This document shows positions 7,122 to 15,333 of a stretch of 17,093 bases of DNA, piece by piece. The stretch is from Candidatus Equibacterium intestinale (GTDB lineage: Bacteria; Bacteroidota; Bacteroidia; Bacteroidales; UBA932). The stretch lies in assembly GCA_018064305.1 (NCBI GenBank), contig JAGHVP010000070.1, positions 1 to 17,093 on the forward strand, read 5' to 3'. Numbering within the stretch: position 1 is the first letter of the stretch; each line of letters begins with the position of its first letter. The notes beneath the pieces are model-generated. The model saw only the letters and a program-made list of their open reading frames with translations, ran no database searches and was not told where the DNA came from. The position numbers and the translations under genes are program-made.

Positions 7122-8009
7122 TTATTTTGACTTAACCGCGCGTGCCACAGGCGAATCAGCCAATATTTCTTCAGAAATGTCACTCAAAGTGGCGATTTCC
7201 TCATCTTTCAGCGACTCAGAGTGGCAGCTTAACTCACTCCATCCTTCGATATCACGGTTCCAGCGGCACGCTTCGAGGCAGCTATCGCATCCGAAAAGAC
7301 GGCCGTGCAGCCGGCAGTCACCTGCAGCCGGTTTCTCGTCGGCCTCTATGGTAAGATATGAGATGCAGCGCCCGGCATCCATGGTGAAAGGGGCCTCGAG
7401 AGCACCCGAAGGGCAGGCGCGCAGGCAGGCTCCACACCTTCCGCAGTCGGTGGGAAGGGATGCTTTCTTCGAGCGCAGCTGGCCGCAGTCCACAGCCTCG
7501 AAGGGCACATTGCACACCGCCACACCTATGAAGGTGCGCAACCCAGCAACAGGGCTGATCATAAAATTGTTACAGCCCCAGAAACCGAGTCCGCACCGGA
7601 CTGCCCATTCGCGTTCCAGCACCGGTGCGCTGTCGCAGAAAACACGGTATCTGAGCGGTTCAGTGCAGGCCGCCTCAAGCATCTCGTGGTTCTGCTGCAT
7701 GAAGAGATGTATGCGGTCTTTTACAACGCGGTGATAGTCAAGGCCGAAGGCGTATGAGGCAATTTTAGTGCTGGCATGGCGGCTGTATGGCACCACGAAG
7801 CAGAAGATGGTCTGCGCCCCTGGCACAAGGGCCGTGGGATCGAGCCTTTTCTCCAGATTGCCGGCCATATAGGTCATTCCGGCATTCCTTCCTTCTGCCA
7901 GATAGCTTCCGATACGCGCACTGCACTGCGGTCCCAGCGGCTCCGCCTTTGCGGCGCCGAAATCGGCAAAGCCAAGGGCATGCGCACCGGAAAGCAGGTC
8001 GGGATACAT
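7122..8009 (-). CDS. queG: Epoxyqueuosine reductase QueG (short form)
   Basis: Reduces epoxyqueuosine to queuosine in tRNA, the last step of the pathway, using cobalamin and two [4Fe-4S] clusters. The 295-residue protein has the catalytic-region motif CDSAPVLER (125-133). A first ferredoxin-like cluster motif has C189, C192, C195 and C199. The remaining cluster ligands include C215 and the FGCDSCLEAC block (C241, C244, C248). It lacks the HEAT-repeat tail of longer QueG proteins such as that of E. coli. Odd: the usual G(K/R)N motif after the catalytic segment reads GCN (C146). It starts only 3 nt after the A2M-like gene stop and is followed by the PfkB gene 18 nt later. With tgt two genes on, the operon holds two steps of queuosine formation. 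Confidence 0.9.
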   Translation of the reverse strand: MYPDLLSGAHALGFADFGAAKAEPLGPQCSARIGSYLAEGRNAGMTYMAGNLEKRLDPTALVPGAQTIFCFVVPYSRHASTKIASYAFGLDYHRVVKDRIHLFMQQNHEMLEAACTEPLRYRVFCDSAPVLEREWAVRCGLGFWGCNNFMISPVAGLRTFIGVAVCNVPFEAVDCGQLRSKKASLPTDCGRCGACLRACPSGALEAPFTMDAGRCISYLTIEADEKPAAGDCRLHGRLFGCDSCLEACRWNRDIEGWSELSCHSESLKDEEIATLSDISEEILADSPVARAVKSK

Positions 8010-8012
8010 TGT

Positions 8013-11000
8013 CTACTTCAATTCAGTATGAAGCTCGAATGCACCGGTGTGCCCGCGGTATTCGGGAGCATACTTCGACTCTATCTCCACCAGACCGGTG
8101 TTGAATGTGCCTTCCTGGGTCACGAAGAACTCCTCTGAATACCAGGTGTCTTCCTCCGGCAGCACCTGGAAGTAATATGTAGTGGCACCGGCCTCCTTGC
8201 TGCAGTAGAGATTCCAGAAGCCGTACGAGCGCTCGTCCACAGGGTAGAAGCAGGCGGGACGGTCGGCCTTCATCTCTACAAACGAACGGTTTTCGGTGTT
8301 GCTGATATCATAGCGGGCCTTGATACGGTCGCCCACATACAGCCTGTCGCCGTTCTTAAGCTCCTTCCCGTCACGGAAATATGTACGCTTCACACTTATC
8401 TCGTTCGACGAGGGCTGAACCTTCAGCAGCGGAGAGTAGTAAGTGTAATAGACCGCACCGAACTTCAGGTCTTTTGCATCATATTTCAGAAGTACGTACA
8501 CCGCGTCGGCAGAAGCCATGTTGCTCTGCCACTCCTGGTTGTGCTTCTGCAGGAGCAGCCACTGGAAAATACCCTGGGCAATGTCGTTCTGCTCCATCTC
8601 GGCAAACATCTGTGCCAGCACTGAATGGGCATATATCTCTGTGTGCAGAAGGCCGCGGAACGGCATCACCGCATTGGGGAAATAGCACCCTACGGTCTTG
8701 TTCCTTACTGCATAGTCGCGCAGCGAAGCCATCAGCCTGAGCTGTGCACCGGCCTCACCGGTTGCCCAGTAGATGGTACAGAGCTTGGCCTTTTCCATGA
8801 TAGACACATCACTCCACCCCTGGTCTTTAGACTTCTTGAGGAAATCAAGCAGGATGTTCTGGATCTCTTTGCTCATGGCGAAGTTGGGGTGCTCCATGCG
8901 GGCCGCGAAGAAATATATGAGGCTGCGCCAGTCATAATCCTTCTTCGCACTGATTTCGAATATACGCTTGTCCACATACCCGAGAGCCTTTTCTATCTGC
9001 TGGTTGAGGGATGTGTTGCGTGGCATCTTGCCAAGCTCGCGCAGATAGTACATACGGTCCAGGAAGAGCATCGTGAGCTCGTCAGACGAGCTGCAGCAGG
9101 GGAACCAGCCCCAGCCTCCGTCACTCTTCTGCATCACCTCCAGACGCTTGGCCGCCTTCTGCGAGAGTGCCGCATCAACACTGTCGGCTCCTGCGGTCAT
9201 GCCTCTCATCTGATTGACATACAGGCAGTCGAGCCATGCTATCATATTGTTGCGCGCAGGTGCCGAGGGCTTTTTCAGCACATCTCTTACGGCGTCCATA
9301 GTCGAATATTCCTCATACCTGATGTGGGCGTCGTTGCGGCCGTATTTCTTCTGCATCTCACGGATCACAGCATCCTTGTCCACACCTGTTCCCAGAATGA
9401 ACGACTCGGCCTCTGTCACATATCTCGAATCGGGATAGATCTCTATCAGATGTTTTTCTGCATCACTGCCATATTTCGACCTGAAGGTGATTGTGACATC
9501 CAGATTCTTTATGTCATCAGGGACTTCTATCTCCCATGAAGCCGCCTGCTGGCTGCCTGCGGGGATATCCATTTCAATGTCACTGCAGCCCAGGGTGTAT
9601 TCACGGCCCGACTCCTTGTCTGCAAACTGAATCGATGCAGTTCCTTTTATGGCCTCTGCAGTCATGTTTGAAACCGGGGCCTTGAGCACTATCCTGTCGC
9701 CGGCCACTGCAAAGAGCGGGAGGGCGGGCTGCACCATCACAGCCTTCGACACGGTGAACTCGCCGGTGGCGGTGCCGCTGCGCAGGTCTTTGGTATGTGC
9801 AAGCACAAGCACCTTGAATGTAGACAGGCCGTCACGCGTGGTGAATTTCACCTCCGCGGGCTTACCATCCTCTATTTCAAGCTTCGGGATGAAGGCAAGT
9901 GTCTGTGTGAAATCGCTGCGGGTATCAACCTCCCCTTCCGGTTCCGGAGCAGGCATCTCAAGCCCGGCTGACTCCTCAGCAGTAGCCACCATGTCCATAG
10001 CCATCTCTTTGTTCGCCGACCTGGCCGACATCAACATCCGTTTAGGTGCTCCATATCCAATCACAATATCTTCATCAACCATCGCCCCCTTGGTCATTGC
10101 CATGCCATAGTATCTTCCCCTGCGCTCAAGGTTCGACCTTACATCAGGCATATCGGCATAATACTCATCTATCGGGTGGAACCAGAAGCCGTTGGAACCG
10201 TAGCGGTCGGTGGTGATGTCATATATCGACACAAGTGCCTCCGACGCGGGAGCCTCGAGAGTGAATGTCTCCTCTGTATTCGGAATTGTGCGGTCGCGCA
10301 GTGAATTGATCTTCACGTCGAAGTTGAATGAAGGCACCGTACGTTTGAACTCATGCCTTGTCTCAATCTCCTTCATATCCTTGATGCCGTAGACAGACAC
10401 AAGCACTTTGTCTTTATACTCTTTCCTGTATGGAAGCTCTATTCGTTCCGCAGAGTTCTTCAAGTTCAGCTGGCGGCTCCAGACTGTCTTGCCATCGTCT
10501 GCCACCTCGACAATCAGATAGAGTTCGTCGGTGGTGCCCACCATGAAGTCTATTGCATCGCTGTCGTTTACAGGATAGAAGAACAACCTGCCGCCCACGG
10601 GTGCTTTCCTGTCGTTGGGAGAGAAGAACGCCACCTTAGAAGTGTCGCGCAGTTCACCGTTATCTGCGGTTTCCACAATGCACTCCAGCTCGTATGTTCC
10701 GGAACGCAGCTTCTTGAGGTTCTCGAACACGGCTTCGCCCGATGTGAAGCAGCCCGACTCCTTAAGATCACCGTCTTTCAGCAGGCGCCATCTTCCTTCC
10801 AGGGGAAGCAGCTGACGGTCGGTGTTGTTCACACTTATGGTAAAGGTCTTGGCCTTGTCTTTATTCACCAGGGTGATGTTCTTGTCGGCGTCGTAATAAT
10901 CCTCATCGTCATCTCCATACTCATCTTCATACTCTTTCACTCCGTCAAACTGAATGCTGAACACCAGCGGCCGGCGTGCCACCGTCACCGTCCTTGACTG

Positions 11001-12788
11001 GGAGAAGGTCTCGCCTCCCATATCGGTAACCTTGACTTCAATTTGATAATAAACCTCGCTGATGTCAGCAGCTGCCGGTGCCTCAGGGACAAATGATATC
11101 TCGAAGTTGCCGCTGCTGTCGGTGGTAAGAGTACCTTCGGCAACTTTCCTGTCCTCATTGGTGTATCCCCTGTACCAGTTTGAATATCTCTCGACTGTGT
11201 ACTCCACACGTGCATCGCTCACAGGATTGCCGGCATAGCCCTTTGCAACGCCTTTCTGCACCACAGGCCTGCCGAATACTATCATATCCTCCACAGCGGG
11301 CAGAGTGACCCTGAATCCGGGATCCCTGTATTCCTCTACACGGACCCACGCCGATGCCGAACCGCCCTCGATGCGGTACTGCCCGTTGCGGTTCCCTGCA
11401 GGAATATAGAACGAGCCGGCAGCCGAGCCCATATCGTTGGTTACAACTTCCATTGTTGCCGCCGCCTTGCTCTCGCCGGGGGCATACAGGCTTACACTCA
11501 CCTTCTTTCCGCCAAGCACCTTGCCCTTCTCCCCGTTTGTAGTAAGGGATATCAGCTTGAACTGTATGGTATCGTCGGGACGGTACATCTTACGGTCGGT
11601 GAATATATAGGTCTGGACATAGCTCCTGCGCACTTCGGACCTGCTCCAGCCGCTCTTCCAGATTGAAACCGGCGCACAGAACCTGTCGCCCTTCACTGCT
11701 GCGAATATTTCGGAATTCCGCTCGTTCAGCCGGAAAAGAGGCTGTGTGAGATTGGTGAAGCCGTCCATGTCATATTTCTTCTCAGAGATATACTGCGGTT
11801 CTGCCAGTGCGCCCTGCTCTTTCTTTCCATCACCACCTTCGGTAAATGCAGTCACAGTCACCTCACGGGCCGGCTTGCCAGACATGGCATCGGCAACATA
11901 GACCTGATGCCTGCCGCCCTGCTCGCGCACCGCCAGAGCCACGCTGCTTACATAAAGCGTCTCTAAGCACATCTGGTCTTTCGAGCGGAGCATCACCATA
12001 TAGATGCCAGGCTTGTCGAACTTGTAGCTGAAAGATGTCTCCTCAGAGATGTTGTAAAGTCCCGCATAATCACGGATGGTGCGGTCTTCCACCTTACGGC
12101 TGACTTCGTCCTTTTTCAACTGCTGCACAGCCTCCTCTGCATCAAGCAGGGTGTATCTTTCGCTCAGGCTGAAGATCATGAGGTCTGAGGCCACCACGTT
12201 CCGGCTCTCCACCTTGAACTCCACCTCCTGACCGGGATACACAACGCAGCTGGAAGTATAGAACGAAAGGCTTTTCGAATCCATCATGTCTATCAGCGCC
12301 TGGAAATCCTTCAGCCTTGACGACTCGGGGAACTCCTTAAGCGCCAGGGTACACATCTCGCGGATTTTCTGGTACTGCTCTGCAGAACGCCCATCCTTTA
12401 CATCCTCGGCATCCTTGATCCGCACGATCTTCTCATATATGAGGTTGTCAACCCTTTGATGGAACGGATAAGTCTCTATATAATGATCCAGGTTCCTCAT
12501 GATCTGACGGTTCAGTTCGTCAAACTTGGGCTGATACTGGTTGGCATCCTTCCAGTTGTATTTGCGGAGCTGGTCCAGGGTGACTCTGCGCACCTCGTAC
12601 AGCTCGAGCGTGTCCTGCTTTGATTCGACAAGCTTCTCCAGCTCGCCAAGATAGCTGACGGCTGTCTGAGGTTTGTCTTCCTTAATAGCTGTGTTGATCT
12701 TGGCCCACAGAGATTTGTAGGCGGCATCAGGGAATGTGACTCCCGCTGCGGTCATTGTTAGTGACAGCAAAAGAAACAGTTCTTTCAT
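8013..12788 (-). CDS. Alpha-2-macroglobulin-like protein, exported, no thioester motif
   Basis: A 1591-residue protein of the bacterial A2M/MG2 family, thought to trap proteases or support the envelope. A short signal peptide is likely at 1 to about 16 (hydrophobic LFLLLSLTMTAAG), with no lipobox. The N-terminal 170 residues are helical, as in Bacteroidetes members of the family. MG-type beta domains follow, with the MG2 hallmark MYRPDD near 404-409. An acidic insert lies at about 620-637, and an A2M domain at about 958-1021. A helical thioester-type domain at about 1160-1400 contains SDGGWGWF. The CxEQ thioester motif expected at its start is missing; the matching segment near 1157-1163 reads YEEYSTM. 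A Met-rich, low-complexity stretch at about 890-955 lies where a bait region would be. It is 16 nt after the DUF4270 gene and 3 nt before queG. The family is clear, the function inferred. Confidence 0.88.
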   Translation of the reverse strand: MKELFLLLSLTMTAAGVTFPDAAYKSLWAKINTAIKEDKPQTAVSYLGELEKLVESKQDTLELYEVRRVTLDQLRKYNWKDANQYQPKFDELNRQIMRNLDHYIETYPFHQRVDNLIYEKIVRIKDAEDVKDGRSAEQYQKIREMCTLALKEFPESSRLKDFQALIDMMDSKSLSFYTSSCVVYPGQEVEFKVESRNVVASDLMIFSLSERYTLLDAEEAVQQLKKDEVSRKVEDRTIRDYAGLYNISEETSFSYKFDKPGIYMVMLRSKDQMCLETLYVSSVALAVREQGGRHQVYVADAMSGKPAREVTVTAFTEGGDGKKEQGALAEPQYISEKKYDMDGFTNLTQPLFRLNERNSEIFAAVKGDRFCAPVSIWKSGWSRSEVRRSYVQTYIFTDRKMYRPDDTIQFKLISLTTNGEKGKVLGGKKVSVSLYAPGESKAAATMEVVTNDMGSAAGSFYIPAGNRNGQYRIEGGSASAWVRVEEYRDPGFRVTLPAVEDMIVFGRPVVQKGVAKGYAGNPVSDARVEYTVERYSNWYRGYTNEDRKVAEGTLTTDSSGNFEISFVPEAPAAADISEVYYQIEVKVTDMGGETFSQSRTVTVARRPLVFSIQFDGVKEYEDEYGDDDEDYYDADKNITLVNKDKAKTFTISVNNTDRQLLPLEGRWRLLKDGDLKESGCFTSGEAVFENLKKLRSGTYELECIVETADNGELRDTSKVAFFSPNDRKAPVGGRLFFYPVNDSDAIDFMVGTTDELYLIVEVADDGKTVWSRQLNLKNSAERIELPYRKEYKDKVLVSVYGIKDMKEIETRHEFKRTVPSFNFDVKINSLRDRTIPNTEETFTLEAPASEALVSIYDITTDRYGSNGFWFHPIDEYYADMPDVRSNLERRGRYYGMAMTKGAMVDEDIVIGYGAPKRMLMSARSANKEMAMDMVATAEESAGLEMPAPEPEGEVDTRSDFTQTLAFIPKLEIEDGKPAEVKFTTRDGLSTFKVLVLAHTKDLRSGTATGEFTVSKAVMVQPALPLFAVAGDRIVLKAPVSNMTAEAIKGTASIQFADKESGREYTLGCSDIEMDIPAGSQQAASWEIEVPDDIKNLDVTITFRSKYGSDAEKHLIEIYPDSRYVTEAESFILGTGVDKDAVIREMQKKYGRNDAHIRYEEYSTMDAVRDVLKKPSAPARNNMIAWLDCLYVNQMRGMTAGADSVDAALSQKAAKRLEVMQKSDGGWGWFPCCSSSDELTMLFLDRMYYLRELGKMPRNTSLNQQIEKALGYVDKRIFEISAKKDYDWRSLIYFFAARMEHPNFAMSKEIQNILLDFLKKSKDQGWSDVSIMEKAKLCTIYWATGEAGAQLRLMASLRDYAVRNKTVGCYFPNAVMPFRGLLHTEIYAHSVLAQMFAEMEQNDIAQGIFQWLLLQKHNQEWQSNMASADAVYVLLKYDAKDLKFGAVYYTYYSPLLKVQPSSNEISVKRTYFRDGKELKNGDRLYVGDRIKARYDISNTENRSFVEMKADRPACFYPVDERSYGFWNLYCSKEAGATTYYFQVLPEEDTWYSEEFFVTQEGTFNTGLVEIESKYAPEYRGHTGAFELHTELK

Positions 12789-12804
12789 CGAAGTGAATGT
12801 ATGT

Positions 12805-14421
12805 CTAGTCTTCTACAGTTGTGTATGTGATGTGCATCACGGGGTGACGTGCTGCACCGTTGCCGTTGATCCTGCCACGGCAGTAGTTGATGAAGTCCAC
12901 GTAATAGACCGTGGCTTCCTCCGAGCTTGAAGATGAAGATGATGCACTGTTATAGTAGTTATAATAGTTCATCATATTGTAGTAGTCGTAATAGTCACTG
13001 CCGTAGCCGCCATAGCCGTAACCGCCGTAGCCATAACCATAGCCGCCGTAGCCATATCCGCCATAACCGCCGTAGCCGCCATAAAGCATGCTGTTATACA
13101 GATAGTTCATGTACATGCTGTTGTAGGCGCTGTTGCTGGTGTCTTCCTCCTCTTCCTCCACATCGTCTGTGCCGTCGTAGTAGTCGAACAGCCAGAGGTC
13201 CCAGCTTGAATTGAGAGGCTCGCCCTCCTTTTTGCTGGCGATCTGCCCCAGGATGTCCTGGATGTAGAGAGTGACGTCGGGCTTGTAGTACTGCAGAGAA
13301 CGGTTGATGTCGCCTCTGTCGAGCGAAGTGTCGTAGATGGCACTGAGAGGATAGTACTGATCGGCGTTGTAAGCAAATTTGTAGCGTGTGCAGGGATAGA
13401 GGCTGGCGGGATAGCCGTTCAGCTCTTCATAGTCGGCGGGAGCCTCGTAGGGCAGCTCCAGCGACGCCCTTGCAATAAGTATCTTGCTGATATCGATATC
13501 TTCTTTCTTAATCCACACCATCATGCTGTCTTTCAAGGCATTGGCATCGATGTGAGGCTTGATGCCGGCAAGTCCTTCGTAGTAGATGGTCTCGAGATTG
13601 TTGTTGCCGTCTACCTCCATGCCGCGTGAACTGTGTGTGTAGATGTCTGTGCCGTATGAGGTGCCCACAGGGAAAGAGACCGTTGTGTCGCGTTTTACAC
13701 CTGCATCGTTGGTTGAGTTGTAGGTGAAGAGGATGTGTGCGCTCTTGAATTTGTTCAGACGGCCGCCTGCCACACCGTTCTGGATCTTGAGGTCGGACTT
13801 CAGGTAAATACCGTAGAAGTGCTGGATGAAGAGTGCCGCGCTGTCAAGCTCCTCCTTTGTGGCATCCATGAACTTGGAGGCATATTCGTCTTTCAATGGA
13901 ATCGTGAGTGTGTCTCCTGCAGTGTAGATGACGGCACCTTTGCCTATCTCGTATGTCGAATAGTCGGTGCGCCCTATCGAGTTGCAGTAGATTTTGGTGG
14001 TGTCCATCGGAACCAGCAGCTCGTAGGCGTGGAAGTTCTGCGGAATGGCTTCCTGGCCGTCGGCGAAAGTCTGGATCGAAGAGAGCACGAACTGCATCCT
14101 TGCAGATACGAACTTCGGATCCTTTCCCCAGGGAATGGTGTCGGGCGGGGTCACCGTACCGGCGAACTCGGCATTGGTAAGACCGTAGAAATCATCATAT
14201 ATGTTACCTATCAGGGGGAATGATGTGGTGGTCTGGAGTGTGTCGGCCATCTTCATGCCCACAGGCACGGCGAAAGAGACCGTCCTGACCTTGAGGTCGC
14301 GGTCTTTCGGCACGTACACCGATCCGAGTGACTGGTTGGCGGTGATGCATGATGCACAGAGCATCACCAGGAGTGTGAAAATTATTGATATGGAAAGAAC
14401 CCTGCTCTTATTCCGTGACAT
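12805..14421 (-). CDS. DUF4270-type lipoprotein with Gly/Tyr-rich C-terminal segment
   Basis: A 538-residue putative surface or periplasmic lipoprotein. The N-terminus has a hydrophobic signal (about 8-22) followed by Cys25. The lipobox LCAS-C is imperfect because Cys occupies -3. The body is beta-rich with TV-SF, TLTIPL and LYIQD strands, matching my recollection of Bacteroidetes DUF4270 proteins; no biochemical role is known to me. Odd: residues 415-502 form a low-complexity insert, starting with an acidic run (421-427), then GGY/GYG repeats (446-474), a Tyr/Asn-rich stretch (477-491) and a seven-Ser run (494-500). A short beta-like tail follows. The first 14 nt overlap the end of the GT5-like gene, so the two are coupled; this pairing is, as I recall, conserved in Bacteroidales. 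Confidence 0.82.
   Translation of the reverse strand: MSRNKSRVLSISIIFTLLVMLCASCITANQSLGSVYVPKDRDLKVRTVSFAVPVGMKMADTLQTTTSFPLIGNIYDDFYGLTNAEFAGTVTPPDTIPWGKDPKFVSARMQFVLSSIQTFADGQEAIPQNFHAYELLVPMDTTKIYCNSIGRTDYSTYEIGKGAVIYTAGDTLTIPLKDEYASKFMDATKEELDSAALFIQHFYGIYLKSDLKIQNGVAGGRLNKFKSAHILFTYNSTNDAGVKRDTTVSFPVGTSYGTDIYTHSSRGMEVDGNNNLETIYYEGLAGIKPHIDANALKDSMMVWIKKEDIDISKILIARASLELPYEAPADYEELNGYPASLYPCTRYKFAYNADQYYPLSAIYDTSLDRGDINRSLQYYKPDVTLYIQDILGQIASKKEGEPLNSSWDLWLFDYYDGTDDVEEEEEDTSNSAYNSMYMNYLYNSMLYGGYGGYGGYGYGGYGYGYGGYGYGGYGSDYYDYYNMMNYYNYYNSASSSSSSSEEATVYYVDFINYCRGRINGNGAARHPVMHITYTTVED
13000..13086 (-). repeat. Imperfect tandem repeat encoding Gly/Tyr-rich segment
   Basis: Short degenerate units read on the + strand as gccgta, gccata and accgcc repeat through the segment. 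On the coding strand they give GGY and GYG units (residues 446-474 of the DUF4270 protein). All units keep the frame. Codons vary (TAC/TAT, GGC/GGT/GGA), which argues against a very recent expansion, yet unit number could vary between strains. Confidence 0.7.
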
Positions 14422-15244
14422 TCTCTTCTAAAATTTTGTCGTAAAACTTGTCGTATTCGGCAATGTATCCGTTCTCCTCCATTCCGATTGCGGGGCTTGT
14501 GATGCAGGGAACCCCCTTGGCTTTGACATAAGCCTCGAGGTCTGCATTGATGCCGCCGGGAGCAAGGATTACACCGTCAGAATAACGGACGGCCAGTTTC
14601 GCAAGATTTATGCCATCGGCAACCTCCAGCTCGTTCATATCAGAGAGCTCTATGTCGCCCATCACGGCCTTTGAAGCCATGTCTGCGTTGAACTTGAGAT
14701 TGTCAAGATTGTCATACAGCGAGAGCACCACCTTGCTGTCGGCAAAGATGGGGTCCTGATTATATTCTTTTTTGAGATACAGGGGAACCAGGTGTGATAT
14801 CCAGCCCTGGCAATGGACGATATCGGGTTTCCATCTCAGTTTCTTCACTGTCTCCAGCACACCTCTTGCAAAGAACATTGCCCTTTCATCGTTATCTGCA
14901 AAGAAATTGCCCTCTGCATCGCAGTCAACAGCCTTGCGATGGAAAAAGTCCTCGTTGTCAATGAAATACACCTGCATTCTGGCAGATGAGATGGAGGCCA
15001 CCTTTATGATGAGCGGATGGTCTACCGAATTGATGATGATGTTCATGCCGGAGAGGCGGATGACCTCATGCAGCTGGTTGCGGCGCTCGTTGACGCAGCC
15101 GTAACGGGGCATGAATGAGCGGATCTCACGGCCTCTCTCCTGTATCCCCTGGGGGAGGAAACGGCCGGTGACGGCAATGTCAGATTCGGGGAGATACGGG
15201 TAGATCTCCGAGCTGACTATAAGGACTCTTTTGGGTTCGTTCAT
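14408..15244 (-). CDS. GT5-domain glycogen/starch synthase-like protein, catalytic N-half only
   Basis: A 278-residue protein matching the N-terminal (GT5) Rossmann domain of glycogen synthase. The C-terminal nucleotide-sugar-binding domain is absent (E. coli GlgA is about 477 aa). Recognisable are RVLIVSSEIYPYL (6-18), the RYG-NERRNQLHEV region (48-61), VYFIDNEDFF (92-101), ARGVLETVKKLRWKPDIVH (126-144) and YSDGVI (221-226). The KTGGL-type ADP-glucose motif is missing and replaced by SDIAVTGRFLP (21-31). The HxHDW motif reads HCQGW (144-148). Enzymatic synthase activity is therefore doubtful. I chose ATG at 15244, because a longer reading from 15268 needs a TTG and would run over the promoter. 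It heads the minus-strand operon and overlaps the DUF4270 gene by 14 nt. The envelope context suggests a non-storage role, but none is proven. Confidence 0.82.
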   Translation of the reverse strand: MNEPKRVLIVSSEIYPYLPESDIAVTGRFLPQGIQERGREIRSFMPRYGCVNERRNQLHEVIRLSGMNIIINSVDHPLIIKVASISSARMQVYFIDNEDFFHRKAVDCDAEGNFFADNDERAMFFARGVLETVKKLRWKPDIVHCQGWISHLVPLYLKKEYNQDPIFADSKVVLSLYDNLDNLKFNADMASKAVMGDIELSDMNELEVADGINLAKLAVRYSDGVILAPGGINADLEAYVKAKGVPCITSPAIGMEENGYIAEYDKFYDKILEENVTE

Positions 15245-15276
15245 TATTGGTTCGTATAAAAAGGGCAAATTTCATA

Positions 15277-15284
15277 CAAAGGTA
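15277..15284 (-). promoter_or_regulatory. Bacteroidetes-type -7 element driving the minus-strand operon
   Basis: The complement reads TACCTTTG, a full match to the TAnnTTTG -7 consensus of the main Bacteroidetes sigma factor. It would give a transcript starting near 15271, about 27 nt before the GT5-like ATG. No good TTTG -33 element is seen about 20 nt upstream, so strength is uncertain. It is the only promoter-like site ahead of the eight-gene operon. Confidence 0.55.
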
Positions 15285-15295
15285 ATAATTTTTTT

Positions 15296-15303
15296 TAACT
15301 TTG
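15296..15303 (+). promoter_or_regulatory. Bacteroidetes-type -7 element driving ftsX-DUF3098-uppP
   Basis: TAACTTTG fits the TAnnTTTG consensus, preceded by a T-tract. Transcription would start near 15309, about 25 nt before the ftsX ATG at 15334. A weak TTTC at 15270-15273 may act as the -33 element, though the spacing (22 nt) is slightly long. It lies 11 nt from the divergent -7 element of the opposite operon. Confidence 0.55.
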
Positions 15304-15333
15304 AGCCGGATTAGAGCTTAAATTGCTATAAAT

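Noticed and set aside
6718..7734. Plus-strand open frame of 338 codons across the PfkB and queG genes
   Set aside because: It covers two conserved genes and their junction on the other strand and has no family features.
8625..9539. Plus-strand open frame of 304 codons opposite the A2M-like gene
   Set aside because: Antisense to the conserved C-terminal domain of the A2M-like protein; composition typical of a reverse-strand shadow in a GC-moderate genome.
13000..13086. Short repeats as a CRISPR array or mobile element end
   Set aside because: The 6-9 nt units have no spacers, keep the reading frame and encode Gly/Tyr; they are a coding repeat.
15244..15268. Upstream TTG start for the GT5-like gene
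   Set aside because: The leader MPFLYEPI is not family-like and would run into the predicted promoter/transcription start; ATG at 15244 fits the conserved N-terminus.
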